Source: Liolophura sinensis (Eukaryota > Mollusca > Polyplacophora > Chitonida > Chitonidae). From it: 64,000 nt of DNA. Below the pieces are notes generated by a model that did not search any database, was not told the DNA's origin, and was given only the letters and a program-made list of their open reading frames with translations. The translations under genes were made by a program, and so were the position numbers. Positions 23,653 through 34,622 of this stretch are shown one piece after another. The stretch is taken from positions 31,723,608 to 31,787,607 of the forward strand of contig NC_088300.1 in NCBI RefSeq assembly GCF_032854445.1, given 5' to 3'. Positions within the stretch are counted from its first letter, which is position 1. Every line of letters starts with the position of its first letter.

Positions 23653-25117
23653 ATTTGTTAAAACCCTTAGTTGAGTATCAATAAATGTTTGAGATGAACA
23701 TCGTGAAAATCCCATCAAAACCCACCAAGTATTCCAAAGACAATTAGTAAAACCCCTTATTTGAGAATCAATAAACCTTTGGGATGGACAGCGTGAATAT
23801 ACCGCGAAAACCCACCAAGTATTCCAAAGACAATTAGTTAAACCCATTAGTTGTGCGTCAGTAAAAGTGTCAGATGGATAACTTGATTATACCATAAAAA
23901 CCCACCAAGTATTCTAGACAATTGGTAAAACAATTTATTTGAGTATCAGTAAAAGTGTCAGATGGATAAAGTGATTATACCATAAAAAACCCACCAAGTA
24001 TCTAGACAATTGGTAAAACCCTTTAGTTGAGTGTCAGTAAAAGTGTCAGATGGATAAAGTGATTATACCATAAAAACCCACCAAGTATCTAGACAATTGG
24101 TAAAACCCTTTAGTTGAGTGTCAGTAAAAGTGTCAGATGGATAAAGTGATTATACCATAAAAACCCACCAAGTATCTAGACAATTGGTGGCGAAATTAGT
24201 TGAGCGTCAGTAAAAGTGTCAGATGGATAAAGTGATTATACCATAAAACCCCACCAATTATTCTCGACAATTGGTAAAACCCATTAGTTGAGTGGTAAAG
24301 TGTCAGATGGATAACCTGATCATACCATAAAAACCTACCAAGTATTCTAGACAATTGGTAAAACCCTTTAGTTGAGTGTCAGTAAAAGTGTCAGATGGAT
24401 AAAGTGATTATACCATAAAACCCCACCAATTATTCTCGACAATTGGTAAAACCCATTAGTTGAGTGGTAAAGTGTCAGATGGATAACGTGATCATACCAT
24501 AAAAACCTACCAAGTATTCTAGACAATTGGTAAAACCCTTTAGTTGAGTGTCAGTAAAAGTGTCAGATGGATAAAGTGATTATACCATAAAAACCCACCA
24601 AGTATCTAGACAATTGGTAAAACCCTTTAGTTGAGTGTCAGTAAAAGTGTCAGATGGATAAAGTGATTATACCATAAAAACCCACCAAGTATTGTAGACA
24701 ATTGGTAAAACCCTTTATTTGAGTGTCAGTAAAAGTGTCAGATGGATAAAGTGATTATACCATAAAAACCCACCAAGTATCTAGACAATTGGTAAAACCC
24801 ATTGGTTGAGTGTCAGTAAAAGTGTCAGATGGATAAAGTGATTATACCATAAAAACCCACCAATTATTCTCGACAATTGGTAAAACCCATTAGTTGAGTG
24901 GTAAAGTGTCAGATGGATAACGTGATTATACCATAAAAACCCACCAAGTATCTAGACAATTGGTAAAACCCATTAGTTGAGTGTCAGTAAAAGTGTCAGA
25001 TGGATAAAGTGATTATACCATAAAAACCTACCAAGTATTCTAGACAATTGGTAAAACCCATTAGTTGAGTGGTAAAGTGTCAGATAGATAACATGATTAT
25101 ACCATAAAAATCCACCA
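23653..25117 (+). repeat. Tandem array A, about 87-bp monomer, ~17 copies
   Basis: The monomer reads roughly TTAGTTGAGTGTCAG, TAAAAGTGTCAGATGGATAA, GTGATTATACCATAAAAACC, CACCAAGTATCTAGACAATTGG. Copies in the middle are nearly identical. Copies at the left edge (23653-23860) are clearly diverged, and several carry a short deletion (GAGTGGTAAAGTGTC) or TATTCTCGAC variants that recur together, suggesting higher-order shuffling. It lies downstream of the LRR-mucin gene. No long open frame is conserved, so it behaves as non-coding satellite-like DNA. Confidence 0.95.
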
Positions 25118-25246
25118 AGCAAAGAAAATTACTTACATTCCTGGAATCAATAGTTTTCTTTTACATCAATTTCCTCCCTACGTCGTAAGACCACCTGATG
25201 TCAAAGCAAACAAACTTTATTTACGTATGACCTTACATTTTTTTTC
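25118..25246. other. Spacer between the two tandem arrays
   Basis: About 130 bp of unique-looking sequence separating array A from array B. No motif recognised. Confidence 0.6.
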
Positions 25247-25770
25247 CTTATCATGTGATATTCACAACAAAGTACTACAAATACTCCCATTGCTGTAACA
25301 GCGGAAATGCAATATTAAATGAAACACCAGTTCCTTATCATGTGATATTCACAACAAAGTACTACAAATACACCCATTGCTGTAACAGCGGAAATGCAAT
25401 ATTAAATGAAACACCAGTTCCTTATCATGTGATATTCACAACAAAGTACTACAAATACTCCCATTGCTGTAACAGCGGAAATGCAATATTAAATGAAACA
25501 CCAGTTCCTTTTCATGTGATATTCACAACAAAGTACTACAAATACTCCCATTGCTGTAACAGCGGAAATGCAATATTAAATGAAACACCAGTTCCTTTTC
25601 ATGTGATATTCACAACAAAGTACTACAAATACTCCCATTTCTGTAACAGCGGAAATGCAATATTAAATGAAACACCAGTTCCTTATCTTATGATATTCAC
25701 AACAAAGTACTACAAATACTCCCATTGCTGCAACAGCGGAAGTGCAATATTAAACGAAACACCTGGACCT
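25247..25770 (+). repeat. Tandem array B, 87-bp monomer, ~6 copies
   Basis: The monomer contains CATGTGATATTCACAACAAA, GTACTACAAATACTCCCATT, GCTGTAACAGCGGAAATGCA and ATTAAATGAAACACCAGTTC. Copies differ by only one or two bases, except the last. The period is exactly 87 bp, a multiple of three, so a stop-free 29-residue repeat runs through in one frame. That frame has no ATG (it opens at GTG 25255), and no splice signal or domain is seen, so it is not called a gene. The monomer is unrelated to array A. Confidence 0.95.
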
Positions 25771-25984
25771 GTATTTATCAAACGTTTTAAGACTTAAGTC
25801 AAATATTCAAACCCAGTTACAAATAAAATGCTTTGCTCTTGCAGGATTGAAATTTCTACACTGATTCTTTACTGCAGAAAAATGTATTAACCACAATTTT
25901 AGCTCTTTTCTGTTCTGAGTTTGGCTATTTTAGGACTTGCAATTTATAACTCAAGTTGATTGATAAATATGGGGATTCTTTATC

Positions 25985-26046
25985 TTGAATTATTCACATC
26001 CAAGTACAGTAAATACTCCATTACTTCTGACTGTAAGAAATGGAAC
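25985..26046 (+). repeat. Decayed outlying monomer of array B
   Basis: TTATTCACATCCAAGTACAG, TAAATACTCCATTACTTC and CTGTAAGAAATGGAAC align by eye with the array B monomer in the same order. It is much more diverged than the array itself, so the monomer existed here before the recent amplification. Confidence 0.6.
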
Positions 26047-26675
26047 TTGGGCCCGTCATCGTGTGTTTTCCCTCATCTTTTAACTTGAGTTTTGAGCTGG
26101 GAATTGTTTGATTCAGTGTAACTATGCGGCCAATCGAATAAATAGATGTCAGTGTAACGAATCTAGTCTCTTGATACCAGTTTTTGTCAAGAATTCCGCG
26201 CTAAGCTAATTGTGGCAACATATATTTAGGAACATTTTTTGGTCATACTTTTTGTTGGCTGCTATAACACAATTACAGTTCCAAGCTGTTTACCATAATC
26301 CAAGAATTCAATACATTGAAACAACGTTTCACTTCTTTATGACGCGTGCAGTTATAAGAAACCGGACGCAGCACGAAGAGGAAACAGTCGCATCAAAGCT
26401 AGAGTTATGAAAACTTGTCTGATATGTTTACACACAAAAAGAGGGATCAGAAACTTTATTATGTTAACATTCAACGAAAGCGCGTGATAAATTATCTGTT
26501 AAGCGTTTAATTTGTATGAAATGATCGCGGTTATAACTCCCCTGGTTATTTGGCTGCATGATTCGTTAGGTAAAACACCACTGAAATAAATAAATAAATA
26601 AGTAAACAAGTGTAGGTCTAATTACTACAGGGGTTAATCAAGACGCACTTATTTCTATAACGACAATCGTTCACG

Positions 26676-26762
26676 TAAATCCTTCTGCTTATATACATAT
26701 AGCAATGTATTATACCGCAAATCCTTCTGCTTATATACATATAGCAATGTATTATACCGCAA
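26676..26762 (+). repeat. 42-bp tandem duplication
   Basis: Two nearly perfect consecutive copies of a block containing ATCCTTCTGCTTATATACAT and AGCAATGTATTATACCGCAA. Confidence 0.9.
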
Positions 26763-26993
26763 CAATTTTTGATAGGAACCGTGGGCCCTTTGCATGTTGC
26801 GGAGGCTTGCACAAGGATGTCCATATATATTGGTACATATATGCAATGTCAAGTATTCTTAACTTCGGTATTGCAATCAAATCAAATAAATAACCAAATA
26901 ATACTAACACTTTCAAACAAATATTATACGCTACTTCATTAGATCCATATTTTGATTATGTTTAACGCAACGCTTGAAAACTTCTCCATTATC

Positions 26994-27058
26994 GCTTAAT
27001 GAAATCCCCATGACAGACTTAATGAAATCCCCATGGCAGACTTAATGAAACCTCCATG
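26994..27058 (+). repeat. Short 22-23 bp triplication
   Basis: CTTAATGAAATCCCCATG, CTTAATGAAATCCCCATGG and CTTAATGAAACCTCCATG occur consecutively, separated by (A/G)CAGA. Confidence 0.8.
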
Positions 27059-27454
27059 ATGACGTTTCCTTCGTCTGATTCACGAGGATAAGGTAACCAA
27101 ATAAACACCGTATTTACTGTGCACATTAGTTTTCTTTGTGTTTAGCTATTTTGGTCTGATTATACATGGACTGTTTGCTCCTGACATGTGGTGTTCAGGG
27201 GGAAGATAGTGTCTGATGTTAATCAACAGCCTGACAGGCAACCCACCTGATCCAAATATTCAATATTTGACCATGTTTCATCTAACACAAACACAAAGGG
27301 GTATCACAAATCAGGAAGTTACACATTGCATTCGTCATAATGTATACAAAGATATTATACTTAGCTATTCATAACATTTGGTAAATGAATAATATTTTGA
27401 AAACAATTATAGTATGCCAAGGAACAATATGAAGATATGGTCATACAGAGAGAT

Positions 27455-27504
27455 TTATAATTATTTAATTAGATTAAATAATTAATTTATTTAAGTAATT
27501 ATAA
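27455..27504. repeat. AT-rich imperfect inverted repeat
   Basis: TTATAATTATTTAATTA at the left faces TAAGTAATTATAA at the right, able to form an imperfect AT hairpin. It is flanked only by AT-rich DNA, so chance formation is possible. Confidence 0.5.
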
Positions 27505-27890
27505 CCGCCATGCCAAATTTTTTGAGTCAGCCTTTGAATCTGAACATTTATTTGAGGGACATGTGCTTCATCGGCTGGATCAACAAATTCATTTAAAAAC
27601 AGGCAGCGACAAATGAGCTCAATCATTCATGCAAATTGTTTGCATAAAATTATATACTATTAAGAGCACCCCGCACAGTTAATGCTTCACAACAGAAACA
27701 AGTGGACTATAAGCCAAATTTTACGTAATTTTACGTTTTACATCTGCGTATTTTTATCTATTCTCGCATAGAAATTGGTTGTCTTCACTTCTGTCGAATA
27801 TATGCGACAACGTTTGAAGCGAACCGAATGCGCCCTACTTGTACAATGTAAAGTGAGTGAGTTCCATTCCACTCTAGCGCATGCAGTTGC

Positions 27891-28185
27891 ATATTACTAC
27901 CCTGGGGCTTCCGTGGCTCAGTTGGTTAGCGCACTAGCGCAGCGTAATGACCCCAGGAATCTCTCACCAATGCAGTCGCTGTGAGTTTAAGTGCAGCTTA
28001 TACTGACTTCCTCTCCGGCCGTAAGTGGGCCGTAAGTCTGCCAGCAACGTGCGGATAGTCGTGGGTTTCCCCCGGGCTCTGTCTGGTTTCCTCCCACCAT
28101 AATGCTTGCCGCCGTCGTATAAGTAAAATATCCTTGAGTACGGCGTAAAACACCAATCAAATAAATGAATAAATATAACTACCCT
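27891..28185 (+). mobile_element. Full-length SINE with target-site duplication
   Basis: The element at 27904-28172 is in forward orientation: tRNA-like head GGCTTCCGTGGCTCAGTTGG, TTAGCGCACTAGCGCAGCG, core with CCACCATAATGCTTGCCGCC and 3' tail CACCAATCAAATAAATG. The flanking 13-mers ATATTACTACCCT (27891-27903) and ATATAACTACCCT (28173-28185) differ at one base and are the target-site duplication. Confidence 0.93.
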
Positions 28186-28515
28186 TTGGGTTTGAAACGT
28201 ATGTCACAATGATTGCCGAAGCGTTTGTGCCCCAGCCAAGAGATGTATGTAAGCCAGGGAGTTATTATGACAGTTCCATACTCATTCAGGAATATAGAGG
28301 TGAGTGTGTTTTGGAATTCGTTACTTTCTATTTGCTTGGGAATATATACTGATGTCAGTTTCATCATTATTTCGATCATGTTTTTTCCGACTAAAGACAA
28401 GTATCAGAAACTCACAGATGACTTCCTCAGATGTGTTCGCAAACAATGCATGACATTCAGGAAGCGGAGCTAGTAATAAAACACTTGTACCACAATGCAT
28501 CAGTAACGCCACTTG
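28186..28515. other. Intergenic, nothing recognised
   Basis: About 330 bp without a recognised gene or repeat. Short frames on both strands overlap one another and have no domain. Confidence 0.45.
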
Positions 28516-28735
28516 TCGTACAAGGCAGATGGAACGAAGCTATATTGCACGATAGTGTAAAATGATGAAATGATATTGCGAAGTGATAGAACTATGGAAC
28601 GAAGCAATGACACGATGCTGCGAATCGAAGGGGCGATCATTCCTTCACTTCAGGCTAACGTGCTATCGTTGCGCCTTCTCTTGCGGACGCATCATTGCAT
28701 CGTCGGGCGATGGGACAATAGTGCGATGGTCGACT
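28516..28735. repeat. Degenerate CGAT/GATG-rich repetitive tract
   Basis: Short words such as GAACGAAGC, CACGATAGTG, GCGATGG, CGATCAT and CATCATTGCATCGTCG recur with loose spacing, giving a composition unlike the flanks. No exact period can be stated. It may be a decayed simple repeat. Confidence 0.45.
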
Positions 28736-28793
28736 TAACCTATATGTGAAAGCTCATTTTGACGCTCATTTTAGCTCATTTGTCCGCTGAGTG

Positions 28794-28975
28794 ATCAGGT
28801 TGCAGGTTCGAATCCACCTCTGGCTTCATTAACTGCGCCATAAAGTAAGGAGACTTGAAAGGTAGCTAAAGGACGAAGGGCCGTGGTTTACCTCCGGACA
28901 CTCCGGTTTCCTCAAACTTATCGCCGTCATCTAACTACAAGCGGAACATTTTTGCATGAGTACCTGTATTTACCA
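28794..28975 (+). mobile_element. Third tRNA-like SINE family, best copy
   Basis: Starts with a tRNA-like half (CGCTGAGTGATCAGGTTGCA, GGTTCGAATCC as B box), then AAGGTAGCTAAAGGACGAAG, CGTGGTTTACCTCCGGACAC and TCCGGTTTCCTC. The last blocks recur at 16148-16255 and 60960-61050. The 5' boundary is uncertain. Confidence 0.55.
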
Positions 28976-30844
28976 CACTAAACTGCTTCTTAATGAAATT
29001 CATTTAAATTTCTCCCCCCCCCCCACTTTACGTGTTAACTATATATACGTATTCGCACATGCCCATGTAGAAATCATGCTTACAAAGCGCTGTTTTTCAT
29101 CCCAATTTATGTAAGTGAATTAGGTCCAGATCTCTTGATTGCCGCTTGGCAGAAATGTACACTGTATACAGCGTACGAAGACGCACCGGTCATTATTCCT
29201 ATAAGCTCTGGACACATGCATGCCTATTCGATATAATACATGGTCGCCCATATACGCCGCCTGTATATACACTTCGTTTATATTTGGCTTCCAAGAAAAC
29301 AAATTTACTTTCGCCACAAATATTTTCTCTCAATGAAAACTGTGATTTACATATAACCATATTCCTGTTCTTTTTCATTCACGTGAAATGTCAGTGTATG
29401 TTGGGGGTTTTTTTAGCAAATTTTTTAACTCTCCTTTCATTGTCATCTTCATCCCATCTTATCTACTGCGCACCTCTGTTCCACGTGTTGTGAACTTTCC
29501 ACGGTTTTTTTTTGTCCTATGAACATTAAGATTGGCAATACACGAGACTTTCTGTGAACGGCTATATATGTTTATACAGTACATTGCCAGAAACGTGTGC
29601 GCAGCTGGAAGCAAACAGCCATTGTCTGTCGCACTGGCGAAATATCAGTAGTGTATATACTTTGACGTGTTTTAGGGTTGGTGCGGGAGTATAGCCTGTA
29701 GTCCTACGTGACAAGTGGGCAAAGTTCGTCTGTAATTTGACAAAGGACGGTGGTTTACTTATATTGCCCAGGGTATATATAAACCTAACAGATTTTTACC
29801 CTTAGAGGGACCGATCATTCATTTCAATAACAACAGGACTGTGTCTTCACGGAAGTAGCATTTTAACGGAAGGAAATTCGGGATGTGCAAAAAGCTAAAA
29901 AAAAACAAAACAACAAAACTCCGAACTAGGGCCCATATGCAGGAGCAGATAATTTCTTGACCACGATTACCGTTATAACCATTTCGATTGAACCGGCCAT
30001 TAATTTTGCGGATTGGACAAAAGTGTAGGCGTATTAAAATACAAGTTACAAATATGTCCCAGACATTCCACAGATCTCAACAGGATTTTTTAAAAATTAT
30101 TTATTTGTTTATTTGATACTCATGTATGATTTTATAGGTCATACATTTATGCTATATACGAATATGATGTCATCAGGTTTTAAGACAATCTGTCACGGAC
30201 AGGTGTTGTGTTTATCAAGACAATGGCATTTTACAAGTATTTGTAATCATGTGCTTGCAATCAAAATTTATGGCTTGCCTCACAGAACCATCAATATTGG
30301 AAAGGTCCAGTTTAAAAAGAATTATATCAGATGAGTATTAATAATGCGATTTTTCACAAAAGATGGTGCCTTCTCTCAGGAAAAGGTCTGTCCTAGAAGT
30401 TCAGAAATGGACAGTAATACAATATTTACCTCAATTTGTTATATAAAACAATACAGTATTGGATTTATTAGGGTTCAGATAACTGATGTGTAACGCTGGA
30501 ACAGGCAAATAAAATGATGGCTGTGTTACCAATTCAAATAATACCAACCCTGATACATCCACCAGGTTAATTAAAAAAAGAGAAGCTTTTCAGAAACATC
30601 TTTTTTTGTTACATGTAAGAGGTAGCTATCTGAGTATATGCATTACCGGTTATACATCTGCATGCATGCATATAGAATTCATATACATCTCAATGTATTT
30701 CCCATAGATATTGCTAATGCAGAGTTGTGAACAAAAACTTTGGATAAAATGATTCCAATTACAGACGATACACTAGAAGATAAACGTGAAAACTCAGCCT
30801 AGTGTAAACTACAGACTCGTTTCAACGAATCATAAAGGTTCGTC

Positions 30845-30846
<2 letters not shown>
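28976..30846. other. Intergenic, no recognisable gene
   Basis: AT-rich, with a C11 run at 29014-29024 and A/T homopolymers. The open frame at 29146-29493 (+) has no recognisable domain and a composition like its surroundings. Confidence 0.45.

Positions 30847-30913
<67 letters not shown>
30847..30913. repeat. (AT)n microsatellite
   Basis: Uninterrupted AT dinucleotide run of about 33 repeats, likely length-variable. Confidence 0.98.
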
Positions 30914-30914
<1 letters not shown>

Positions 30915-30953
30915 CAGTCCTCTAAAGATGGGGCAAGATGAGTGATTCCATTT

Positions 30954-31190
30954 AAGGCGAAGTCGGGAGACCGTGGATCAAAACCCAGGTCGGGTCATTT
31001 AAAAATGGTACTCGCTGCCGTTTCACTTGGCGCTCAGCATTCAGAGGTTAGAGCAAGGAAACAGGACTGGTTGGCAAGGTGTCAGTATAATGTGACTGGT
31101 TGGGGGGTCATGTCTGGTGTGTTTGTGGTTGTACTTCAATGTAGACAGTACTATGACGGCATGACCTGCCATAACAAGACACCCAAAACA
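30954..31190 (+). mobile_element. Second tRNA-derived SINE family, copy 2
   Basis: Shares AGTCGGGAGACC, GGATCAAAACCCAGG, TTGGCGCTCAGCATTCAGAG, ACAGGACTGGTTGGC, GTCAGTATAATGTGACTGG and GACGGCATGACCTG with the copies at 7895 and 36767. It lacks the outer half of the tRNA-like head, which is replaced by the (AT)n neighbourhood, so it is 5' truncated. Confidence 0.8.
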
Positions 31191-31977
31191 TACATATATA
31201 CATGCATGCATACATGCACTGAATTTCAGGTTTTTAATCCGCCTGTAATTGGGTATTATGTTACCTCAAACCAAATACGTGACAAGTTGTGGATCTCTTG
31301 TCGTATTCATAGTTTTGTACTGTTTAACTCGATAACCCCCAAACGTTCTAGCCTATAACCACGGATGCCTACCTAGCTCACCTCTGAAAAAGTAGCTATA
31401 AAAATCTTGACATAAAGCATGACTGTCAAAACCTGGACCTTCATATGTACCAGAACCTGTCATTGGCACACAGCAACTCCAAATAGACGTCACTGAGCCC
31501 CATCAATAAAGGGCATGCTGGGTCCCCTCCCTTAGAATTTTAGAATGTTGGAAAGAACACCAACTTTTATCAGTAAAACTCATATCTCCCCAAAGTTTAA
31601 AGATATTCCTATATTTCCACACCAGATATATATGTAACTTGTTCCCGCCCCGAAGTCACATTTTTAACCTTAAATGGACTTTGTCTTCAGAGCCACCACA
31701 CACAATTGAAGGGGGACAACTATGTAGAACAGCTAGCGATACAGAAGACAAATCTCACGTTAAAATCTGCGTCAAACAGCGGAATAAATATCCAGTGGCA
31801 TGTCCAAGGCTCAACAGAAAAAAGTTACAATAAGTCGTCAGAATTCTGCAGTGACAAATACGTTGTTTGCAGTTACTGGTGTTCTAGTTGTTTCTAGATT
31901 ACTTGCCCATGCATATCTTCATCAAGCACCTAAAGAAGATAGTGGCATTGATCGTTTTATGACTTGATTATTGATAA
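31191..31977. other. Intergenic, nothing recognised
   Basis: About 790 bp with no gene, RNA or repeat that I can support. Confidence 0.5.
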
Positions 31978-32224
31978 ATTGATTGTTGTTTTTTACACCG
32001 CACTCAAGACTATTTCACCTACATGATGGTGGCCAGCCCTGTGGGAGAAATTGGGCACGGCCCGGAGGAAAACCACGACCATCCACAGGTTGTAGGCAGG
32101 CCTTCAATGTGCGGCTGGAGTGAAAGCCAGAATGATCTGTACTTGAACTCACAACCACTGCATCGGTGAGGCGCCTCTCAGTCTTTATGCAGCACTAGCA
32201 CTAACCACTAGGCCACAGAGGCCT
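31978..32224 (-). mobile_element. Old, diverged full-length SINE
   Basis: Recognisable in order: TTGTTTTTTACACCGCACTC, GGTGGCCAGC, GGGCACGGCCCGGAGG, CCACGACCATCCACAGG, TTGAACTCACAACC and a right-hand head (reverse complement GAGGCCTCTGTGGCCTAGTG). Strong divergence from the 14877 copy suggests an old insertion. Confidence 0.82.
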
Positions 32225-32547
32225 CGACTTTGAAGATGTTCCGTGTTTTTACAATATATCTATAGACACCTGGTCTACCTATTCTTAGATCTTCGAATTG
32301 ATGTCTTTCTTAAATAACCTTAAAGAGCATTGTTATCATCATGACCTTACGACAGATTAAATGTCACTATGGTTTTGGGCTATATCGATATCGGTGAAGT
32401 AGCCTACTTGTGGCGCATAGGCCTATGCGTTGACATTGGCCTAAATTATATATATATACGTAGATGACAAGATTATCATATGTGGTGTGTGCCTCCTGTG
32501 ACGTAGAATTGTTTTCACAGCAAAGCAAATACATGATCTACCATGTA
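32225..32547. other. Gap before tandem array C
   Basis: Non-coding. It contains a short TATATATATA tract near 32449. Nothing else recognised. Confidence 0.5.
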
Positions 32548-33196
32548 CATGACATGCTTACATGCTGTAAACGTTGTACACACTACAGTACATTACATAC
32601 TTGTAAGCTGTAGACGTTGTACACACCACCGGACATTACATGCTTGTATGCTGTGGACGTTGTACACACTATAGTACATTACATGCGTGCATACTTTAGA
32701 CATTGTACACACCACCGTACATGACAAGCTTGCATGCTGTAAACGTTGCACATAGCACCGTAAATTACATGCTCACATGTTGTAGACGTTGCATACGCCA
32801 CCATATATTACATGCTTGCATGCTTTAGACATTATACACACCACCATACATTACATGCTTACATGCTGTATGCGGTGTACACACCATTGTATATTACATG
32901 CTTGCTGAAGACGTTATACACACTACCGTACATGGCATGCCAACATGCTGTAGACGTTGTACACACCACCGTAAATGACATGCTTGTATACTGTGGACGT
33001 TGTACACACTATAGTACATTACCTGCTTGCATGCTTTAGACGTTGTACACACCACCGTACATTACAACCTTACATGCTTTAGATGTTGTACACACCACCG
33101 TACATCACACTCTTGCATGCTGTAGACATTATACACACCACCATACATTACAAGCTTGCATGCTGTAGATGTTGTACGCACCACCGTATATTATGT
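32548..33196 (+). repeat. Tandem array C, 43-44 bp monomer, ~15 copies
   Basis: The monomer approximates CATGCTTGCATGCTGTAGAC followed by GTTGTACACACCACCGTACATTA. All copies are diverged from one another at several positions (CTTTAGAC/CTGTGGAC, ACACTATAGTAC/ACACCACCGTAC). The array ends next to a SINE fragment at 33215. Confidence 0.93.
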
Positions 33197-33214
33197 GATT
33201 GCATTCATAGCTAG

Positions 33215-33309
33215 GCGGAAAGCCACGACCATCCGCAGGTTGCTGACAGATCTTCGCACGTACGGCCGGAGAAGAAGCCAGCATGGACTTGAACTCACAG
33301 CGACCGCTG
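33215..33309 (-). mobile_element. Internal SINE fragment
   Basis: Matches only the middle of the main SINE (CCACGACCATCCGCAGGTTG, CGCACGTACGGCCGGAGAAG, GGACTTGAACTCACAGCGAC). The AT tail is missing on the left, where tandem array C abuts. The array may have expanded from or recombined with the element's edge. Confidence 0.85.
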
Positions 33310-33608
33310 AGGGCTCTAAGTTATTGCTTCGCGCTGGCACGTTAACGCCCAAAATTACTTTGGGCGGATGTCACAAATGTCCACATTAGTGTCTATTACG
33401 TATTAAAGATCTGCATATGGTTAACGGTATTCTATATGAAGATGTTGATTAAACTCGTAAGATCCGCGTAAACCATGTATAGTCTGGGCCACTTTCAAAA
33501 ATCTTTGTTAATCATATCTAGTACGGAAACTTTTTCGTACGTGATCGGTGTTGTTTTTTTGTTTGTTTTTTTTTTTTTGTTTTTTTCTCCTTTTTTTGTT
33601 GTTTTATT

Positions 33609-33902
33609 AATTGAGTGAGTGATTGTTTGGGGTTTAAAGTCGTACTTCACAATGTTTCAGTCATATGACGACGAAGGGGTCCTTAGAGTACATGTAATGT
33701 GCCTCATTGTTGCAGGACGGATTTCCACCGCTGTTTAGTGCTGCTTCACTTATACGACTTGCCGAACCCGCCCGAGCTTTTATACTGATACGGGTCAACC
33801 ATTCTTTGCACTATCCCCTTCATGCTGAACGCCAAGTGATGAAGCTGTATACAAGGTCTTAGGTGTGACTCGACCCAGGACTGACAATGGATTTACCGCC
33901 TC
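33609..33902 (+). mobile_element. Another mollusc-type short repeat (SINE-like)
   Basis: Begins TTGAGTGAGTGATTGTTTGG, then TTTAAAGTCGTACTTCACAA, CAGTCATATGACGACGAAGG, a TGCAGGACGGATTTCCACCG block, GATACGGGTCAACCATTC and GGTGTGACTCGACCCAGGAC. I recognise this order from other lophotrochozoan sequences as a dispersed repeat. A single copy is present here, so it cannot be proven from this window. A T-rich tract (33544-33604) precedes it. Confidence 0.6.
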
Positions 33903-34475
33903 CTTAATCGGTTTTATTAATTGCACTGAGTGTAAAACACCACGACTTACGAGGAAAGTCAAGAAAACTCACCACAACAAAGTTTTGTGAAAGCGGCCCA
34001 GCCCCACCATCCAAGCCCGCTAAAAACCACATTGCAGGATGTATACCTGGTGAATAATGAAATAATATGCTGTCAGAAAAAGTTAGTTGAACAAGGTGTA
34101 ATCTCACAAAACAAAATAAGATAAACAGAAACACTTTTTGCAATTCTTGTTAATACTTTCCTGGAATTTATTTAAGCATATAGGCCTATACGTTTATGGT
34201 ATAGTTGATTTATGTGTAATAGTATAACAGGTGTGAGATGGGAATAGTATATCAGAAAATTGGGTTAAAAAAATTATACAATTTCATTTTATTTATTAAT
34301 TTGCCTAGTATCGAATGATATTTATCTCGATGTCGATGCATTTTTTCCCCAGTTATCCCTTGATCCCTTGGCCACGAATTTACAACTCATCCTTACATTA
34401 CCGATCGATGTCGTTGCATGTTGCAAGAAGATCGCTGGCTTTCAGAGTTACTCCCCTTGGCAGAGCTCACCTACG
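33903..34475. other. Intergenic region upstream of ATG2
   Basis: No gene recognised in about 570 bp. It ends in the more GC-rich stretch that carries the candidate ATG2 promoter motifs. Confidence 0.5.
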
Positions 34476-34508
34476 TGACGTCAGGTTTTATTTACAATCC
34501 AATGGCGC
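34476..34508 (+). promoter_or_regulatory. Candidate ATG2 promoter motifs (CRE, CCAAT/YY1)
   Basis: A perfect palindromic CRE, TGACGTCA, at 34476-34483, and CCAATGGCGC at 34499-34508, which combines a CCAAT box with the ATGGCG core of YY1-type initiator elements. They lie 115-150 bp before the ATG2 start codon, where a TATA-less housekeeping promoter would be expected. Motif match and position only. Confidence 0.45.
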
Positions 34509-34622
34509 ATGATGTTGTTTTCATTCTGAAGATGAAAATTAACTGTAGTTAGCTTATGTCATAGACGTATTGATGTATGTTTGTATATATTCTTTAGAGT
34601 GTTTGAGTAGCCGTTGTCAAAA

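Larger units (their letters stand above)
26047..27890. other. Intergenic, small local duplications only
   Basis: Holds a duplicated 42-bp block (26676-26762), a short triplication (26994-27058) and an AT-rich imperfect hairpin (27455-27504). No gene recognised. Confidence 0.5.

Noticed and set aside
23653-25117. CRISPR-like repeat-spacer array
   Set aside because: The whole 87-bp unit is repeated with no unique spacers, and the DNA is clearly animal.
25255-25797. 180-residue open frame through tandem array B as a protein gene
   Set aside because: It opens at a GTG, has no ATG, no splice sites and no domain; the frame is explained by an 87-bp period without stops.
29146-29493. Protein gene in a 115-codon open frame
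   Set aside because: Hydrophobic runs come from T-rich sequence; no start context, family or neighbour support.
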